This document shows, in pieces, positions 26,734 through 35,508 of a DNA stretch of 64,000 bases (positions within the stretch are counted from its first letter, which is position 1; every line of letters begins with the position of its first letter). The translations under genes were made by a program, and so were the position numbers. This stretch comes from Mycolicibacter icosiumassiliensis (GTDB lineage: Bacteria > Actinomycetota > Actinomycetes > Mycobacteriales > Mycobacteriaceae): the NCBI RefSeq assembly GCF_900078685.2, contig NZ_LT546170.1, forward strand, positions 348,753 through 412,752, written 5' to 3'. Below the pieces are notes generated by a model. That model made no database searches. It was given only the letters and a program-made list of their open reading frames with translations, and was not told the origin of the DNA.

Positions 26734-27969
26734 ATGAGCACCGAGATGGCCAGCGAACCGAAACTCTGGCAGGACAAGAAACGTCACCTATGGCTGCTGG
26801 GCCTGATCGTGCCCACCATGCTGTTCCTGGTACTGCCGCTGGTCTGGGCACTGAACAAGGCCGAACTGCACACCGCGGCGCAACTGCCGCTGTACATCGG
26901 GCCGATCCTGCTCTACGTGCTGCTGCCGGCACTGGACCTCTGGATCGGCGCCGACGGGCAGAACCCGCCGGATGAGGTGATGGCGGCACTGGAGAACGAC
27001 AAGTACTACCGCTACGCCACCTACGCCTACATTCCCTTCCAGTACGCCAGCGCGATTTTCGGCGCCTACCTGTTCACCGCCTCGGACCTGGGCTGGCTCG
27101 GGTTCGACGGTTCGCTGGGCTGGCTGGGCAAGATCGGGGTGGCACTGACCACCGCGACCGTGGCCGGGGTCGGCATCAACACCGCCCACGAGCTGGGCCA
27201 CAAGCGGGAGTCGCTGGAGCGGTGGCTGGCCAAGATCACCCTGGCCCAGGTCTGCTACGGCCACTTCTACGTCGAGCACAACCGCGGCCACCACGTCCGG
27301 GTGGCCACCCCCGAGGACCCGGCGTCGGCCCGCTTCGGCGAGACGTTCTGGGAGTTCCTGCCGCGCAGCACTTTCGGCGGTATCCGATCGGCGTGGGAGC
27401 TGGAGTCCCAGCGGGTCCGCCGGACCGGCAAGAGCCCGTGGAACCCGCGGACGTGGGCGGACAACGACGTGGTCAACGCGTTGGCGATGTCGGTGTTGTT
27501 CTGGGGCGTGATGATCGCGGTGTTCGGGGTCGCGCTGCTGCCCTACGTGTTGATCAACGCCATCTACGGATCGTCGCTGCTGGAGTCGGTGAACTACCTG
27601 GAGCACTACGGGCTGGTCCGCCAGAAGCAGGGCGGTGAGGGTTCGCAAGGCCGCTACGAGCGCTGCACACCGCAGCACAGCTGGAACTCCGACCACATGG
27701 TCACCAACCTGTTCCTCTACCACCTGCAGCGGCACAGCGACCACCACGCCAACCCCACCCGGCGCTACCAGACGCTGCGCAGCTTCGAGGACTCGCCGAA
27801 CCTGCCGGCCGGCTACGGCGCCCTGATCGGGGTGACCTACTTCCCGACGGTGTGGCGCAAGCTGATGGACCACCGGGTGCTCGAGCACTACGCCGGTGAC
27901 ATCACCCGGGCCAACATCTCGCCGCGCCGCCGGGAGAAGATCCTGGCCCGCTACCAGGCGGCGGCCTGA
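26734..27969 (+). CDS. alkB: Alkane 1-monooxygenase
   Basis: 411 aa integral membrane di-iron enzyme that hydroxylates terminal carbons of n-alkanes with electrons from rubredoxin. About six membrane helices. All His boxes are present: HELGH (about 150), EHNRGHH (about 181) and LQRHSDHH (about 330), plus NYLEHYG (about 288). It starts the tightly packed operon alkB, rubredoxin, rubredoxin, reductase; its stop shares a base with the next start. Confidence 0.95.
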   Translation: MSTEMASEPKLWQDKKRHLWLLGLIVPTMLFLVLPLVWALNKAELHTAAQLPLYIGPILLYVLLPALDLWIGADGQNPPDEVMAALENDKYYRYATYAYIPFQYASAIFGAYLFTASDLGWLGFDGSLGWLGKIGVALTTATVAGVGINTAHELGHKRESLERWLAKITLAQVCYGHFYVEHNRGHHVRVATPEDPASARFGETFWEFLPRSTFGGIRSAWELESQRVRRTGKSPWNPRTWADNDVVNALAMSVLFWGVMIAVFGVALLPYVLINAIYGSSLLESVNYLEHYGLVRQKQGGEGSQGRYERCTPQHSWNSDHMVTNLFLYHLQRHSDHHANPTRRYQTLRSFEDSPNLPAGYGALIGVTYFPTVWRKLMDHRVLEHYAGDITRANISPRRREKILARYQAAA

Positions 27970-28139
27970 TGGCCGGGTACGGGTGCCCGGGCTGCGGGTA
28001 CGTCTACGACGAGGCCACCGGGGAGCCCCGAGAGGGGTTCAGCGCCGGCACCCTCTGGCAGCAGATCCCCGACGACTGGACCTGCCCGGACTGTGCGGTC
28101 CGCGAAAAGCTGGATTTTCAACCGACAGGAGCGAACTGA
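27969..28139 (+). CDS. rubA1: Rubredoxin 1
   Basis: 56 aa. Iron bound by two CxxC pairs, CPGCGY (from residue 6) and CPDCAV (about 39), with the aromatic core YDEATGEP and IPDDWTCP. It passes electrons from the reductase to AlkB or to the second rubredoxin. It begins in the TGATG overlap with alkB and ends in ATGA overlap with the next gene. Too short for many gene finders. Confidence 0.95.
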   Translation: MAGYGCPGCGYVYDEATGEPREGFSAGTLWQQIPDDWTCPDCAVREKLDFQPTGAN

Positions 28140-28321
28140 TGAACGACTACAAACTGTTCCGGTGCCTGCAGTGCGGCTTCGAATACGACGAGGCGCTGGG
28201 TTGGCCGGAGGACGGCATCGAGCCCGGCACCCGCTGGGCCGACATCGGTGAGGACTGGAGCTGCCCGGACTGCGGCGCCGCGAAAGCCGACTTCGAGATG
28301 GTGGAAGTGGTCCGGCCGTGA
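28139..28321 (+). CDS. rubA2: Rubredoxin 2
   Basis: 60 aa. CxxC pairs CLQCGF and CPDCGA, with YDEALGWPEDGIEPGTRW typical of the AlkG-type rubredoxin that reduces AlkB directly. It shares only the fold and iron site with rubredoxin 1. Overlaps at both ends (ATGA with rubA1, GTGA with the reductase) suggest strict coupling. Confidence 0.95.
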   Translation: MNDYKLFRCLQCGFEYDEALGWPEDGIEPGTRWADIGEDWSCPDCGAAKADFEMVEVVRP

Positions 28322-29490
28322 GCGGAGTGCTCATCGTCGGGGCGGGCCTGGCCGCGGTGCGCACCGCCGAACAGCTCCGCCGCAACGGCTACACCGATCC
28401 GATCACCGTCGTCGGCGCCGAAGCGCACCCGCCCTACGATCGCCCGCCGCTGTCCAAGCAGATGCTGCGCGGTGAGGTCGAGAGCGTGGCACTCAAGCCG
28501 GCCGGGTTCTACGAGGACAACCAGATCATCTTGCGCCTCGGCTGCCCCGCCCGCACCGTCGATGTGGCGGGCCACCGTGTGGAGTTGGCCGACGGACAGG
28601 TGCTCGGCTACGACCAGCTGGTGATCGCCACCGGCCTGGTGCCCAATCGCATCGCGGCGTTCGGTGACCTGGACGGCATCTGCGTGCTGCGCTCGCTCGA
28701 CGACTGTGTGGCCCTTCGCGATCGGGCGGCGACCGCACGCCGCGCGGTGGTGATCGGCGCCGGTTTCATCGGCTGCGAGGTCACCGCCAGTCTGCGCGGC
28801 ATGGGCGTGCAGGTGGTGCTGGTGGAGCCGCAGACCGCACCCCTGGCCGGCGTGCTGGGCGAGCAGGCCGGGGTCTTGATCGCCCGGCTGCACCGCGATG
28901 AGGACGTCGACGTGCGCACCGGCGTGACGGTGGACTCGGTCTCCGGCGGCGAATGCGTCGAGTCGGTGACGCTGTCCGACGGGTCGGTCATCGAGGCCGA
29001 CCTCGTGGTGGTTGGGATCGGGTCGCGCCCGGCCAGCGACTGGCTGACCGGCAGCGACATCGACGTGGCAGACGGCGTCGTCTGCGACGCGGTCGGACGT
29101 ACCAGCGCCCCCGATGTGTGGGCGATCGGCGATGTGGCGTCCTGGCGCGACGGCGGCGGGGCCCAGATCCGGGTCGAGCACTGGAGCAACGTTGCCGATC
29201 AGGCGAAGACCCTGGTGGCGGCGATGCTGAACCTGGAGGCGGTGGCGAGCCCGGGCGTGCCCTATTTCTGGAGCGACCAGTACGACGTCAAGATTCAGTG
29301 CCTAGGCCGGCCGCGGGCCGGCGACACCGTGCACCTGGTCGAGGATGACGGCCGCCGGTTCCTGGCCTACTACGAGCGTGACGGGGTCCTGGTCGGCGTG
29401 GTGGGCGCGGGCATCCCGGAAAAGGTGCGGACGGCCCGTGCCGGGATCGCCGCCGGGGTGGCGATCGCCGAGGTGCTGCAACCGGTCTAG
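28318..29490 (+). CDS. rubB: Rubredoxin reductase (FAD, NADH)
   Basis: 390 aa from GTG overlapping the rubA2 stop. FAD site VLIVGAGLAAVRTAEQLR at the N-terminus, the second Rossmann site VVIGAGFIGCEVTASLR (about 141) for NADH, and the FAD ribityl motif DVWAIGDVASW (about 263). It reduces rubredoxin for AlkB. The TetR regulator that follows this operon in some mycobacteria is absent; a palindrome comes next. Confidence 0.9.
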   Translation: MSGVLIVGAGLAAVRTAEQLRRNGYTDPITVVGAEAHPPYDRPPLSKQMLRGEVESVALKPAGFYEDNQIILRLGCPARTVDVAGHRVELADGQVLGYDQLVIATGLVPNRIAAFGDLDGICVLRSLDDCVALRDRAATARRAVVIGAGFIGCEVTASLRGMGVQVVLVEPQTAPLAGVLGEQAGVLIARLHRDEDVDVRTGVTVDSVSGGECVESVTLSDGSVIEADLVVVGIGSRPASDWLTGSDIDVADGVVCDAVGRTSAPDVWAIGDVASWRDGGGAQIRVEHWSNVADQAKTLVAAMLNLEAVASPGVPYFWSDQYDVKIQCLGRPRAGDTVHLVEDDGRRFLAYYERDGVLVGVVGAGIPEKVRTARAGIAAGVAIAEVLQPV

Positions 29491-29503
29491 GGGCAGCGGT
29501 GTG

Positions 29504-29566
29504 CCGCGAGATTGCATTCACGCAGGAAAAGTTCGAGAAGACACCTGCGTGAGTGCGATCTCGCGG
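29504..29566. terminator. Palindrome between convergent alk operon and recR
   Basis: 23-base arms (29504-29526 and 29544-29566) pair with two mismatches around a 17-base loop. It lies between two converging genes, so it can act as a bidirectional terminator; it also belongs to the palindrome family at 6583 and 14881. Confidence 0.7.
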
Positions 29567-29575
29567 GGAAAGAAA

Positions 29576-30187
29576 TCAGGCCATGGCGCGGCGGCCGGTA
29601 AAGGCCCGGCCTAACGTCAGCTCGTCGGCGAATTCCAGGTCACCGCCCATCGGCAAACCGGACGCCAGGCGCGTGACGCTGAGCCCGGGAATGTCGCGCA
29701 GCACCCGCACCAAGTAGGTGGCGGTGGCCTCACCCTCGGTGTTGGGGTCGGTGGCGATGATCACCTCACTGACGTCAACCCCATCGATCCGCTCCCCGAC
29801 CCGATTCAGCAGCTCACGCACCCGCAGTTGCTCGGGGCCGATCCCCGACAGCGGATCCAGCGCGCCACCGAGCACGTGGTAGCGGCCGTGGAACTCCCGG
29901 GTGCGCTCGATGGCCGCGACGTCCTTGGGCTCCTCGACAACACAGATCTGGGCGAAGTCGCGGCGCGCATCACCGCAGATCCGGCAGCGCTGCGCGTCGG
30001 AGACGTTGCCGCACACCTCGCAGAACCGCACCCCATCGCGGACCTTGGTGAGCACCGCGGTGAGCCGGTCGATCTCCGGCGGCTCCACCGACAGCAAATG
30101 AAACGCGATCCGCTGGGCGCTCTTGGGGCCGATACCCGGCAGCTTGCCCAGCTCGTCGATCAGGTCCTGAACCGGACCCTCAAACAC
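29576..30187 (-). CDS. recR: RecR recombination mediator
   Basis: 203 aa from GTG directly after the ebfC stop. Helix-hairpin-helix (LPGIGPKSAQRIAFHLL), a Cys4 zinc finger (FCEVCGNVSDAQRCRICGD) and a TOPRIM domain (CVVEEPKDVAAIERT, IIATDPNTEGEATA). It loads RecA at gaps with RecO. Confidence 0.96.
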   Translation of the reverse strand: MFEGPVQDLIDELGKLPGIGPKSAQRIAFHLLSVEPPEIDRLTAVLTKVRDGVRFCEVCGNVSDAQRCRICGDARRDFAQICVVEEPKDVAAIERTREFHGRYHVLGGALDPLSGIGPEQLRVRELLNRVGERIDGVDVSEVIIATDPNTEGEATATYLVRVLRDIPGLSVTRLASGLPMGGDLEFADELTLGRAFTGRRAMA

Positions 30188-30523
30188 CTAGGCTCCCGGC
30201 ATGCCGAGCGCGCCGCCCATGCCGCCGGCCAGCGGCGACAGCCGCTGCTGGGCCAGCGTGTGCGCCTTCTTCGAGGCGTCCGCGAGCGCTCCCACGAGCA
30301 GGTCCTGCAGGGTCTCGATGTCGGATGGGTCGACGACCTTCGGGTCGATCTGCACCGCGAGCACCTCGCCGCTGCCGTTGGAGGTGACCTTGACCAGGCC
30401 TCCGCCGGCCTCCCCGTGCACCTCGGTGACGGCCAGCTCCTGCTGCGCCTGCAGCAGTCGCTGCTGCATCTGCTGAGCCTGGGCCAGCAGCGCCGACATG
30501 TCGGGCGGGCCTCCTGGTTGCAT
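30188..30523 (-). CDS. ebfC: EbfC/YbaB nucleoid-associated protein
   Basis: 111 aa. A helical N-terminus rich in Gln (LLAQAQQMQQRLLQAQQEL) and the central GLVKVTSNGSGEVLAVQIDPKVVD are typical. A DNA-binding dimer with the usual recR partnership. The Met/Gly tail (GGMGGALGMPG) is common in actinobacteria. Confidence 0.95.
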   Translation of the reverse strand: MQPGGPPDMSALLAQAQQMQQRLLQAQQELAVTEVHGEAGGGLVKVTSNGSGEVLAVQIDPKVVDPSDIETLQDLLVGALADASKKAHTLAQQRLSPLAGGMGGALGMPGA

Positions 30524-30641
30524 GACACTCCCCTTGCGTTGTCGTGTGCGTGGTCTCGACTGGGTTGCGGCTTGGTTTCAGCTCCGAGACCCGGTGCGTG
30601 TGAGATTTCCAGCGTAGTCGGCCCCGGCCTACGTTGGCGGC

Positions 30642-31415
30642 GTGCGCGTACCAGTTCTTGTCCGTGTCGGTATCGCGATCACCACCGCCCTGGTGGTGGC
30701 CGCCGCGATACCGAGCGCCCCGCTGACTCCCTTGGCTTCGGCCGCCCCCGCCAACATCGCCGGCATGATCGTGTTCCTCGACCCCGGACACAGCGGCGCG
30801 GGCGACCCCACCGCCCTGTCACGTCAGGTGCCCAACGGCCGCGGCGGCACCAAAAACTGCCAGACCAGCGGCACCGCGACCAACTCCGGCTACCCCGAGC
30901 ACAGCTTCGCCTGGGACACCACGCTGCGGATCCGCCAAGCCCTCAACTCCGCCGGGGTCCGCACCGCCATGTCCAGAGGCGACGACAACGGGCCGGCCCC
31001 GTGCATCGACGCCCGCGCCGCGGCGGCCAATGCACTGCACCCCAACGCCATCGTGTCCATTCACGCCGACGGCGGCCAGCCCGCCGGCCGCGGATTCCAC
31101 GTCAACTACTCCGCACCTCCGCTGAACCCGGCCCAGGAGGGCCCGGCAGTACGGTTCGCCCAGGTCATGCGTAGCCAGTTGCAGGCCGCGGGCATTCCCC
31201 CGGCCAACTACATCGGCACCGACGGCTTGAAGGGGCGCGCCGACCTTGCCGGGCTCAACCTGGCCGAATACCCGTCGGTCCTGGTCGAGCTGGGCAATAT
31301 GAAAAACACCACCGACGCAGCCCTGATGGAGAGTCCGGCGGGCCGCCAGCGCTACGCCGACGCGGTAGCGCGCGGCATCGCCAGTTTCCTGAGCAGTCAA
31401 ACCCAGCTGCCCTGA
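30642..31415 (+). CDS. ami1: N-acetylmuramoyl-L-alanine amidase Ami1
   Basis: 257 aa from GTG, with a signal peptide (about 1-34, ending LASAAP). The amidase_3 zinc site includes IVFLDPGHSG (His), PEHSFAWD (Glu/His region) and VSIHADGG (His); the catalytic Glu lies in VLVELGNMKN near the C-terminus. It cleaves the bond between stem peptide and glycan in the periplasm. It diverges from ebfC. Confidence 0.93.
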   Translation: MRVPVLVRVGIAITTALVVAAAIPSAPLTPLASAAPANIAGMIVFLDPGHSGAGDPTALSRQVPNGRGGTKNCQTSGTATNSGYPEHSFAWDTTLRIRQALNSAGVRTAMSRGDDNGPAPCIDARAAAANALHPNAIVSIHADGGQPAGRGFHVNYSAPPLNPAQEGPAVRFAQVMRSQLQAAGIPPANYIGTDGLKGRADLAGLNLAEYPSVLVELGNMKNTTDAALMESPAGRQRYADAVARGIASFLSSQTQLP

Positions 31416-31468
31416 CGCGCTGCGCCGTTGCGTGCAGATCCGCCGATCCACCGTTAGCGTGGGAGGTG

Positions 31469-32848
31469 ATGTCCGTTCGGCCGGCCGATATACCGACATC
31501 CCACAAGCGGGGGGTGCAGCGCCTGCTGGACAGCTACCGGAACATCCCCGCCGACGAATCGATCCGGCTGGCCAAACCCACCTCCAACCTGTTTCGGGCG
31601 CGCGCCAAGCGCCAGGCACCCGGCCTGGACACCTCGGGCCTGGTGAGCGTCATCGCCATCGACCCGGAGAACCGCACCGCCGACGTCGACGGCATGTGCA
31701 CCTACGAGGCCCTGGTCGCCGCCACCCTCCCGTACGGTCTGGCGCCGTTGGTGGTCCCGCAGCTCAAGACGATCACGGTGGGTGGTGCGGTCAGCGGCCT
31801 GGGAATCGAGTCGGCGTCGTTCCGCAATGGGCTTCCCCACGAGTCGGTGCTGGAGATGGACGTGCTCACCGGCAGTGGCGAACTGCTGACGGTATCGCGC
31901 GACCAGCATGAGGATCTGTTCCACGCGTTTCCGAATTCCTATGGCACGCTGGGATATGCGACGCGACTGCGAATCGAGCTGGAAGCCGTCAAGCCCTTCG
32001 TGGCGTTGCGGCACGTCCGCTTCGATTCCCTCGACGAGCTGGTGTCGACGATGGATCGCATCATCGACACCGGCGGGCTTGAAGGCGTCCCGGTGGACTA
32101 CCTCGACGGGGTGGTGTTCAGCCCCCGGGAGAGCTACCTGTGTGTCGGTATCGCGACCGATTCTCCCGGCGCCGTCAGCGACTACACCGGCCAGCAGATC
32201 TACTACCGCTCGATCCGGCATGCCCACGGGATCAAAGACGACCGGCTGACCATCCACGACTACCTATGGCGCTGGGACACCGACTGGTTCTGGTGTTCGC
32301 GCGCGTTCGGGGCGCAGCGGCCCCAGGTGCGGCGGTGGTGGCCGCGGCGCTATCGGCGCAGCAGTGTCTATTCGAAGCTGATCGCCTACGACCAGCGCTT
32401 CGCCATCGCCGACCGGATCGAGAAGCGGAATCACCGCCCACCACGTGAGCGCGTGGTGCAGGACATCGAGGTCCCGCTGGAGCGGTGCGGGGAATTCTTG
32501 GACTGGTTCTTCGCCCACGTGCCGATCGAGCCGGTGTGGTTATGCCCGCTGCGGCTGCGCGGCGACGAGGAGTGGCCGCTGTACCCCATCCGGCCGAATC
32601 GCACCTACGTCAACGTCGGGTTCTGGTCGTCGGTCCCGGCCGGCGCCACCGAGGGAGCCACCAATCGCCTGATCGAGGCCGAGGTCAGCGAACTCGACGG
32701 CCACAAGTCGCTGTACTCCGACTCCTATTACACGGCCGCGGAGTTTGACGACCTCTACGGCGGTGAAACCTACCGGCGGATCAAGAAGACTTACGACCCC
32801 GACTCGCGGCTACTAGACCTCTACGCCAAGGCGGTGCGACGACGATGA
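31469..32848 (+). CDS. FAD-binding oxidase, probable tuberculostearate pathway (TmsA/BfaA-like)
   Basis: 459 aa from ATG 31469. GGAGG lies very close to this ATG, so the exact start is uncertain. VAO/DHCR24-type FAD domain with VPQLKTITVGGAVSGLGIES (about residue 91) and a C-terminal DHCR24-like part. It overlaps the methyltransferase gene by four bases. Equivalent pairs in mycobacteria make 10-methyl stearic acid: the methyltransferase forms a 10-methylene group on oleoyl phospholipid and the flavoenzyme reduces it. The assignment rests on this pairing and on recall of that work. Confidence 0.75.
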   Translation: MSVRPADIPTSHKRGVQRLLDSYRNIPADESIRLAKPTSNLFRARAKRQAPGLDTSGLVSVIAIDPENRTADVDGMCTYEALVAATLPYGLAPLVVPQLKTITVGGAVSGLGIESASFRNGLPHESVLEMDVLTGSGELLTVSRDQHEDLFHAFPNSYGTLGYATRLRIELEAVKPFVALRHVRFDSLDELVSTMDRIIDTGGLEGVPVDYLDGVVFSPRESYLCVGIATDSPGAVSDYTGQQIYYRSIRHAHGIKDDRLTIHDYLWRWDTDWFWCSRAFGAQRPQVRRWWPRRYRRSSVYSKLIAYDQRFAIADRIEKRNHRPPRERVVQDIEVPLERCGEFLDWFFAHVPIEPVWLCPLRLRGDEEWPLYPIRPNRTYVNVGFWSSVPAGATEGATNRLIEAEVSELDGHKSLYSDSYYTAAEFDDLYGGETYRRIKKTYDPDSRLLDLYAKAVRRR

Positions 32849-34140
32849 CCACCTACAAGGTGCAGACCCACACCGGCAGGCTGAGCCTGGCCCAGGTGTT
32901 GGAGACCCTGGCCACTGACGGTCATCTGCCGCTGCGCTTCACCGCCTATGACGGCAGCAGCACCGGCCCCGACGACGCGCCCCTGGGCCTGGACCTGCTG
33001 ACCCCGCGCGGCACCACCTATCTGGCCACCGCTCCGGGTGACTTGGGGATGGCCCGCGCCTACATCTCCGGCGACCTGGGGCTGCACGGCGTGCACCCAG
33101 GCGATCCCTATCGGCTACTCAAAGCCCTTGCCGACGAGCTGCACTTCAAGCGGCCCTCACCGCGGGTGCTGGCCAACATCGTGCGCTCGATCGGGTTCGA
33201 GCATCTGGTGCCGATCGCCCCGCCGCCCCAAGAGGCCCTGCCCCGGTGGCGGCGCGTCGCGGAAGGACTGCGGCACAGCAAGTCTCGGGATGCCGAGGCG
33301 ATTCACCACCACTACGACGTGTCCAACGACTTCTACGAGTGGGTGCTGGGGCCGTCGATGACTTACACCTGCGCGGTGTACCCATCTCCGGATGCGACGC
33401 TGGAGCAGGCCCAGGAGAACAAGTACCGGCTGATCTTCGACAAGCTACGCCTAGAACCCGGTGACCGGCTGCTCGACGTGGGCTGCGGCTGGGGTGGCAT
33501 GGTGCGCTACGCGGCCCGACACGGGGTGCGCGCCATCGGTGCGACGCTGTCAGCCGAGCAGGCCCAGTGGGCACAGCGCGTGATCGCCGACGCCGGCCTG
33601 GCCGACCGGGCCGAGGTGCGGCACTGCGATTACCGCGACGTCGGCGAATCCGGATTCGAGGCGGTCTCCTCGATCGGGATGACCGAACACATCGGCGTGG
33701 CCAACTCCCCCGCCTATTTCGATTTCCTCAAGTCCAAGCTGCGTCCCGGCGGCCTGCTGCTCAACCACTGCATCACCCGGGCGGACAACAAATCCAGTGC
33801 GACCGCCGGCGATTTCATCGACCGCTATGTGTTCCCGGACGGGGAGCTGGCCGGATCGGGCCGCATCATCAGCGAGATCCAGGACGCCGGCCTGGAGGTG
33901 CTGCACACCGAGAACCTGCGCAACCACTACGAACTGACCCTGCGCGATTGGTGCGCCAACCTGGTGGCGCGCTGGGACGAGGCCGTCGCCGAGGTCGGGC
34001 TGGCCACCGCCAAGGTGTGGGGCCTGTACATGGCCGGTTCCCGATTGGGCTTCGAGCACAACGCGATTCAGCTCCATCATGCGCTGGCAGTCAACGGCGG
34101 CGGGGCCGGGCTGCCGCTGCGGCCGTGGTGGCGGCCTTAG
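32845..34140 (+). CDS. SAM-dependent fatty acyl methyltransferase, CFA-synthase family (TmsB/BfaB-like)
   Basis: 431 aa. SAM motif LLDVGCGWGGMVRYA (about residue 209), with HHHYDVSNDFYEWVLGPSMTYTCA upstream (written in part here: HHHYDVSNDFYEW) and SIGMTEHIG further on, as in cyclopropane synthases. A family-specific N-terminal extension (LPLRFTAYDGSS, YISGDLGLHGVHPGDPY) marks the long type. It is coupled to the FAD oxidase and probably methylenates unsaturated phospholipid acyl chains. A close paralogue is at 35509. Confidence 0.82.
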   Translation: MTTYKVQTHTGRLSLAQVLETLATDGHLPLRFTAYDGSSTGPDDAPLGLDLLTPRGTTYLATAPGDLGMARAYISGDLGLHGVHPGDPYRLLKALADELHFKRPSPRVLANIVRSIGFEHLVPIAPPPQEALPRWRRVAEGLRHSKSRDAEAIHHHYDVSNDFYEWVLGPSMTYTCAVYPSPDATLEQAQENKYRLIFDKLRLEPGDRLLDVGCGWGGMVRYAARHGVRAIGATLSAEQAQWAQRVIADAGLADRAEVRHCDYRDVGESGFEAVSSIGMTEHIGVANSPAYFDFLKSKLRPGGLLLNHCITRADNKSSATAGDFIDRYVFPDGELAGSGRIISEIQDAGLEVLHTENLRNHYELTLRDWCANLVARWDEAVAEVGLATAKVWGLYMAGSRLGFEHNAIQLHHALAVNGGGAGLPLRPWWRP

Positions 34141-34190
34141 CGGCGATCGCAAGCGCGGCGAAGCCGGGCGCCGCGGGTCGCCGCAATCGG
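34141..34190. repeat. Dispersed repeat, copy 1
   Basis: Starts right after the methyltransferase stop. The core AAGCGCGGCGAAGCCGGGCG is found again, as GAGCGCGGCGAAGCCGGGCG, in two copies at 40357-40455. No coding role is seen. Confidence 0.7.
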
Positions 34191-34203
34191 CCCTAGCGCC
34201 TCT

Positions 34204-35436
34204 TCAATGGCGTTGGCGACGCGCGAAGGCCGGGGCACGCTCGGGGCGCACCCCCACACCGACCAGGTAGGCCGGAATCGCCGACAACCACGGCAACATC
34301 GCGAACAGGGTGCCCACGCTCGCCGGTGGATCGAGGTTCTTGCCGCGCAGGATCGGGTTCAGCGCTCGGTGCGCCGTCCGCTGAACCGTTTGAGTGACGA
34401 CGGTGGGTAGCTCCCGGCGTCGCTGCACGGCAGCCAGATCCCGACCCGTCACCCGCCCTTGCCGTAGCGGCTCGGCCAGGATGGTCGCAGCAGCCACCGC
34501 GTCCTGCACCGCCAGATTGATGCCGACGCCACCCACCGGCGACATGGCATGCGCCGCGTCTCCGATGCACAGTAGCCCGTCAATGCTCCAGTGCCGCAAC
34601 CGATTAAGGCGCACATCAAGGTGTTTGACGTCGTCCATCGTCCGCAGCGCCTCCACCGAATCCGCCGCCTCTGGAATGAGCTCCACCACGTCACGGCGGA
34701 ACGCCTCGATACCGCGCGCCCGCTTGTCCGCGTCCGTGCCCTTGCGCCCGAGGTAGGCGACCTGGAAGTAGCCCTCGCGGGGAATCATGATCGCGGCGCG
34801 GCCCGGACCGAGCCGAGGCAGCAGCGTGGGCTGGGCGGCGCGGTCGTTCGGCAGGCGGAACCACCAGACATCGAAGTTCACCGGAAACTCGCGCGAGTGC
34901 AAGCCGGCCTCGTGCCGCGCGACCGACCAGCGCCCGTCGCAGGCCACGGTGAGATCGGCGCGCAGTTCGCCGGTGCCCTCGGCGCCGCGGTAGCGCACTC
35001 CGGCTACCCGACCGTCCTCGTGCAGCAGCCCGGTGACTTCGGTCTGCATCCGCAAGGTGAACGTCGGCTCGGTCCGCGCGGACTCGGCGAGCAGGTCGAG
35101 CAGGTCCCACTGCGGCACCATCGCGACGTAGGGATGCGGCTGGCGGCGCAGCCGGCCGAAGTCGACCACGGTGACGTCGCGGCCGGCCACGTCGAGGCTG
35201 ACCTGGTGAATCTCACTGTGCGCCAGGGTCGCGAAGCGCTCCCAGAGCCCGAGCTCATCGAGCAGTCGCAGGGTGGTGGGGTGCACGGTGTCGCCACGGA
35301 AATCACGCAGGAAGTCGGCATGCTTCTCCAGCAGCGTCACCTGCACACCGGCCCGGGCCAGCAACAACCCGAGAACCATGCCTGCCGGTCCGCCACCGAC
35401 GATCGCGCAGGTGGTTGCTTCGGTCATCTCGCCCAT
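34204..35436 (-). CDS. FAD-dependent monooxygenase (PHBH class)
   Basis: 410 aa. GxGxxG motif CAIVGGGPAGMVLGLLLARAG at the N-terminus, DG motif ADLTVACDGRWSVAR (about 163) and GD motif LLCIGDAAHAMSPVGGVGINLAVQDA (shown in part: CIGDAAHAMSPVGG) near 292. A class A flavin hydroxylase; substrate not evident. It lies on the opposite strand between the two methyltransferase paralogues. Start could be the ATG three codons later. Confidence 0.85.
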   Translation of the reverse strand: MGEMTEATTCAIVGGGPAGMVLGLLLARAGVQVTLLEKHADFLRDFRGDTVHPTTLRLLDELGLWERFATLAHSEIHQVSLDVAGRDVTVVDFGRLRRQPHPYVAMVPQWDLLDLLAESARTEPTFTLRMQTEVTGLLHEDGRVAGVRYRGAEGTGELRADLTVACDGRWSVARHEAGLHSREFPVNFDVWWFRLPNDRAAQPTLLPRLGPGRAAIMIPREGYFQVAYLGRKGTDADKRARGIEAFRRDVVELIPEAADSVEALRTMDDVKHLDVRLNRLRHWSIDGLLCIGDAAHAMSPVGGVGINLAVQDAVAAATILAEPLRQGRVTGRDLAAVQRRRELPTVVTQTVQRTAHRALNPILRGKNLDPPASVGTLFAMLPWLSAIPAYLVGVGVRPERAPAFARRQRH

Positions 35437-35508
35437 TGGGGTGCAACGTTACGCGTGTTTGAGGTGGCGCCCGGGCGGTTATCCGCAACTGGACAAGGGG
35501 GGTACACC

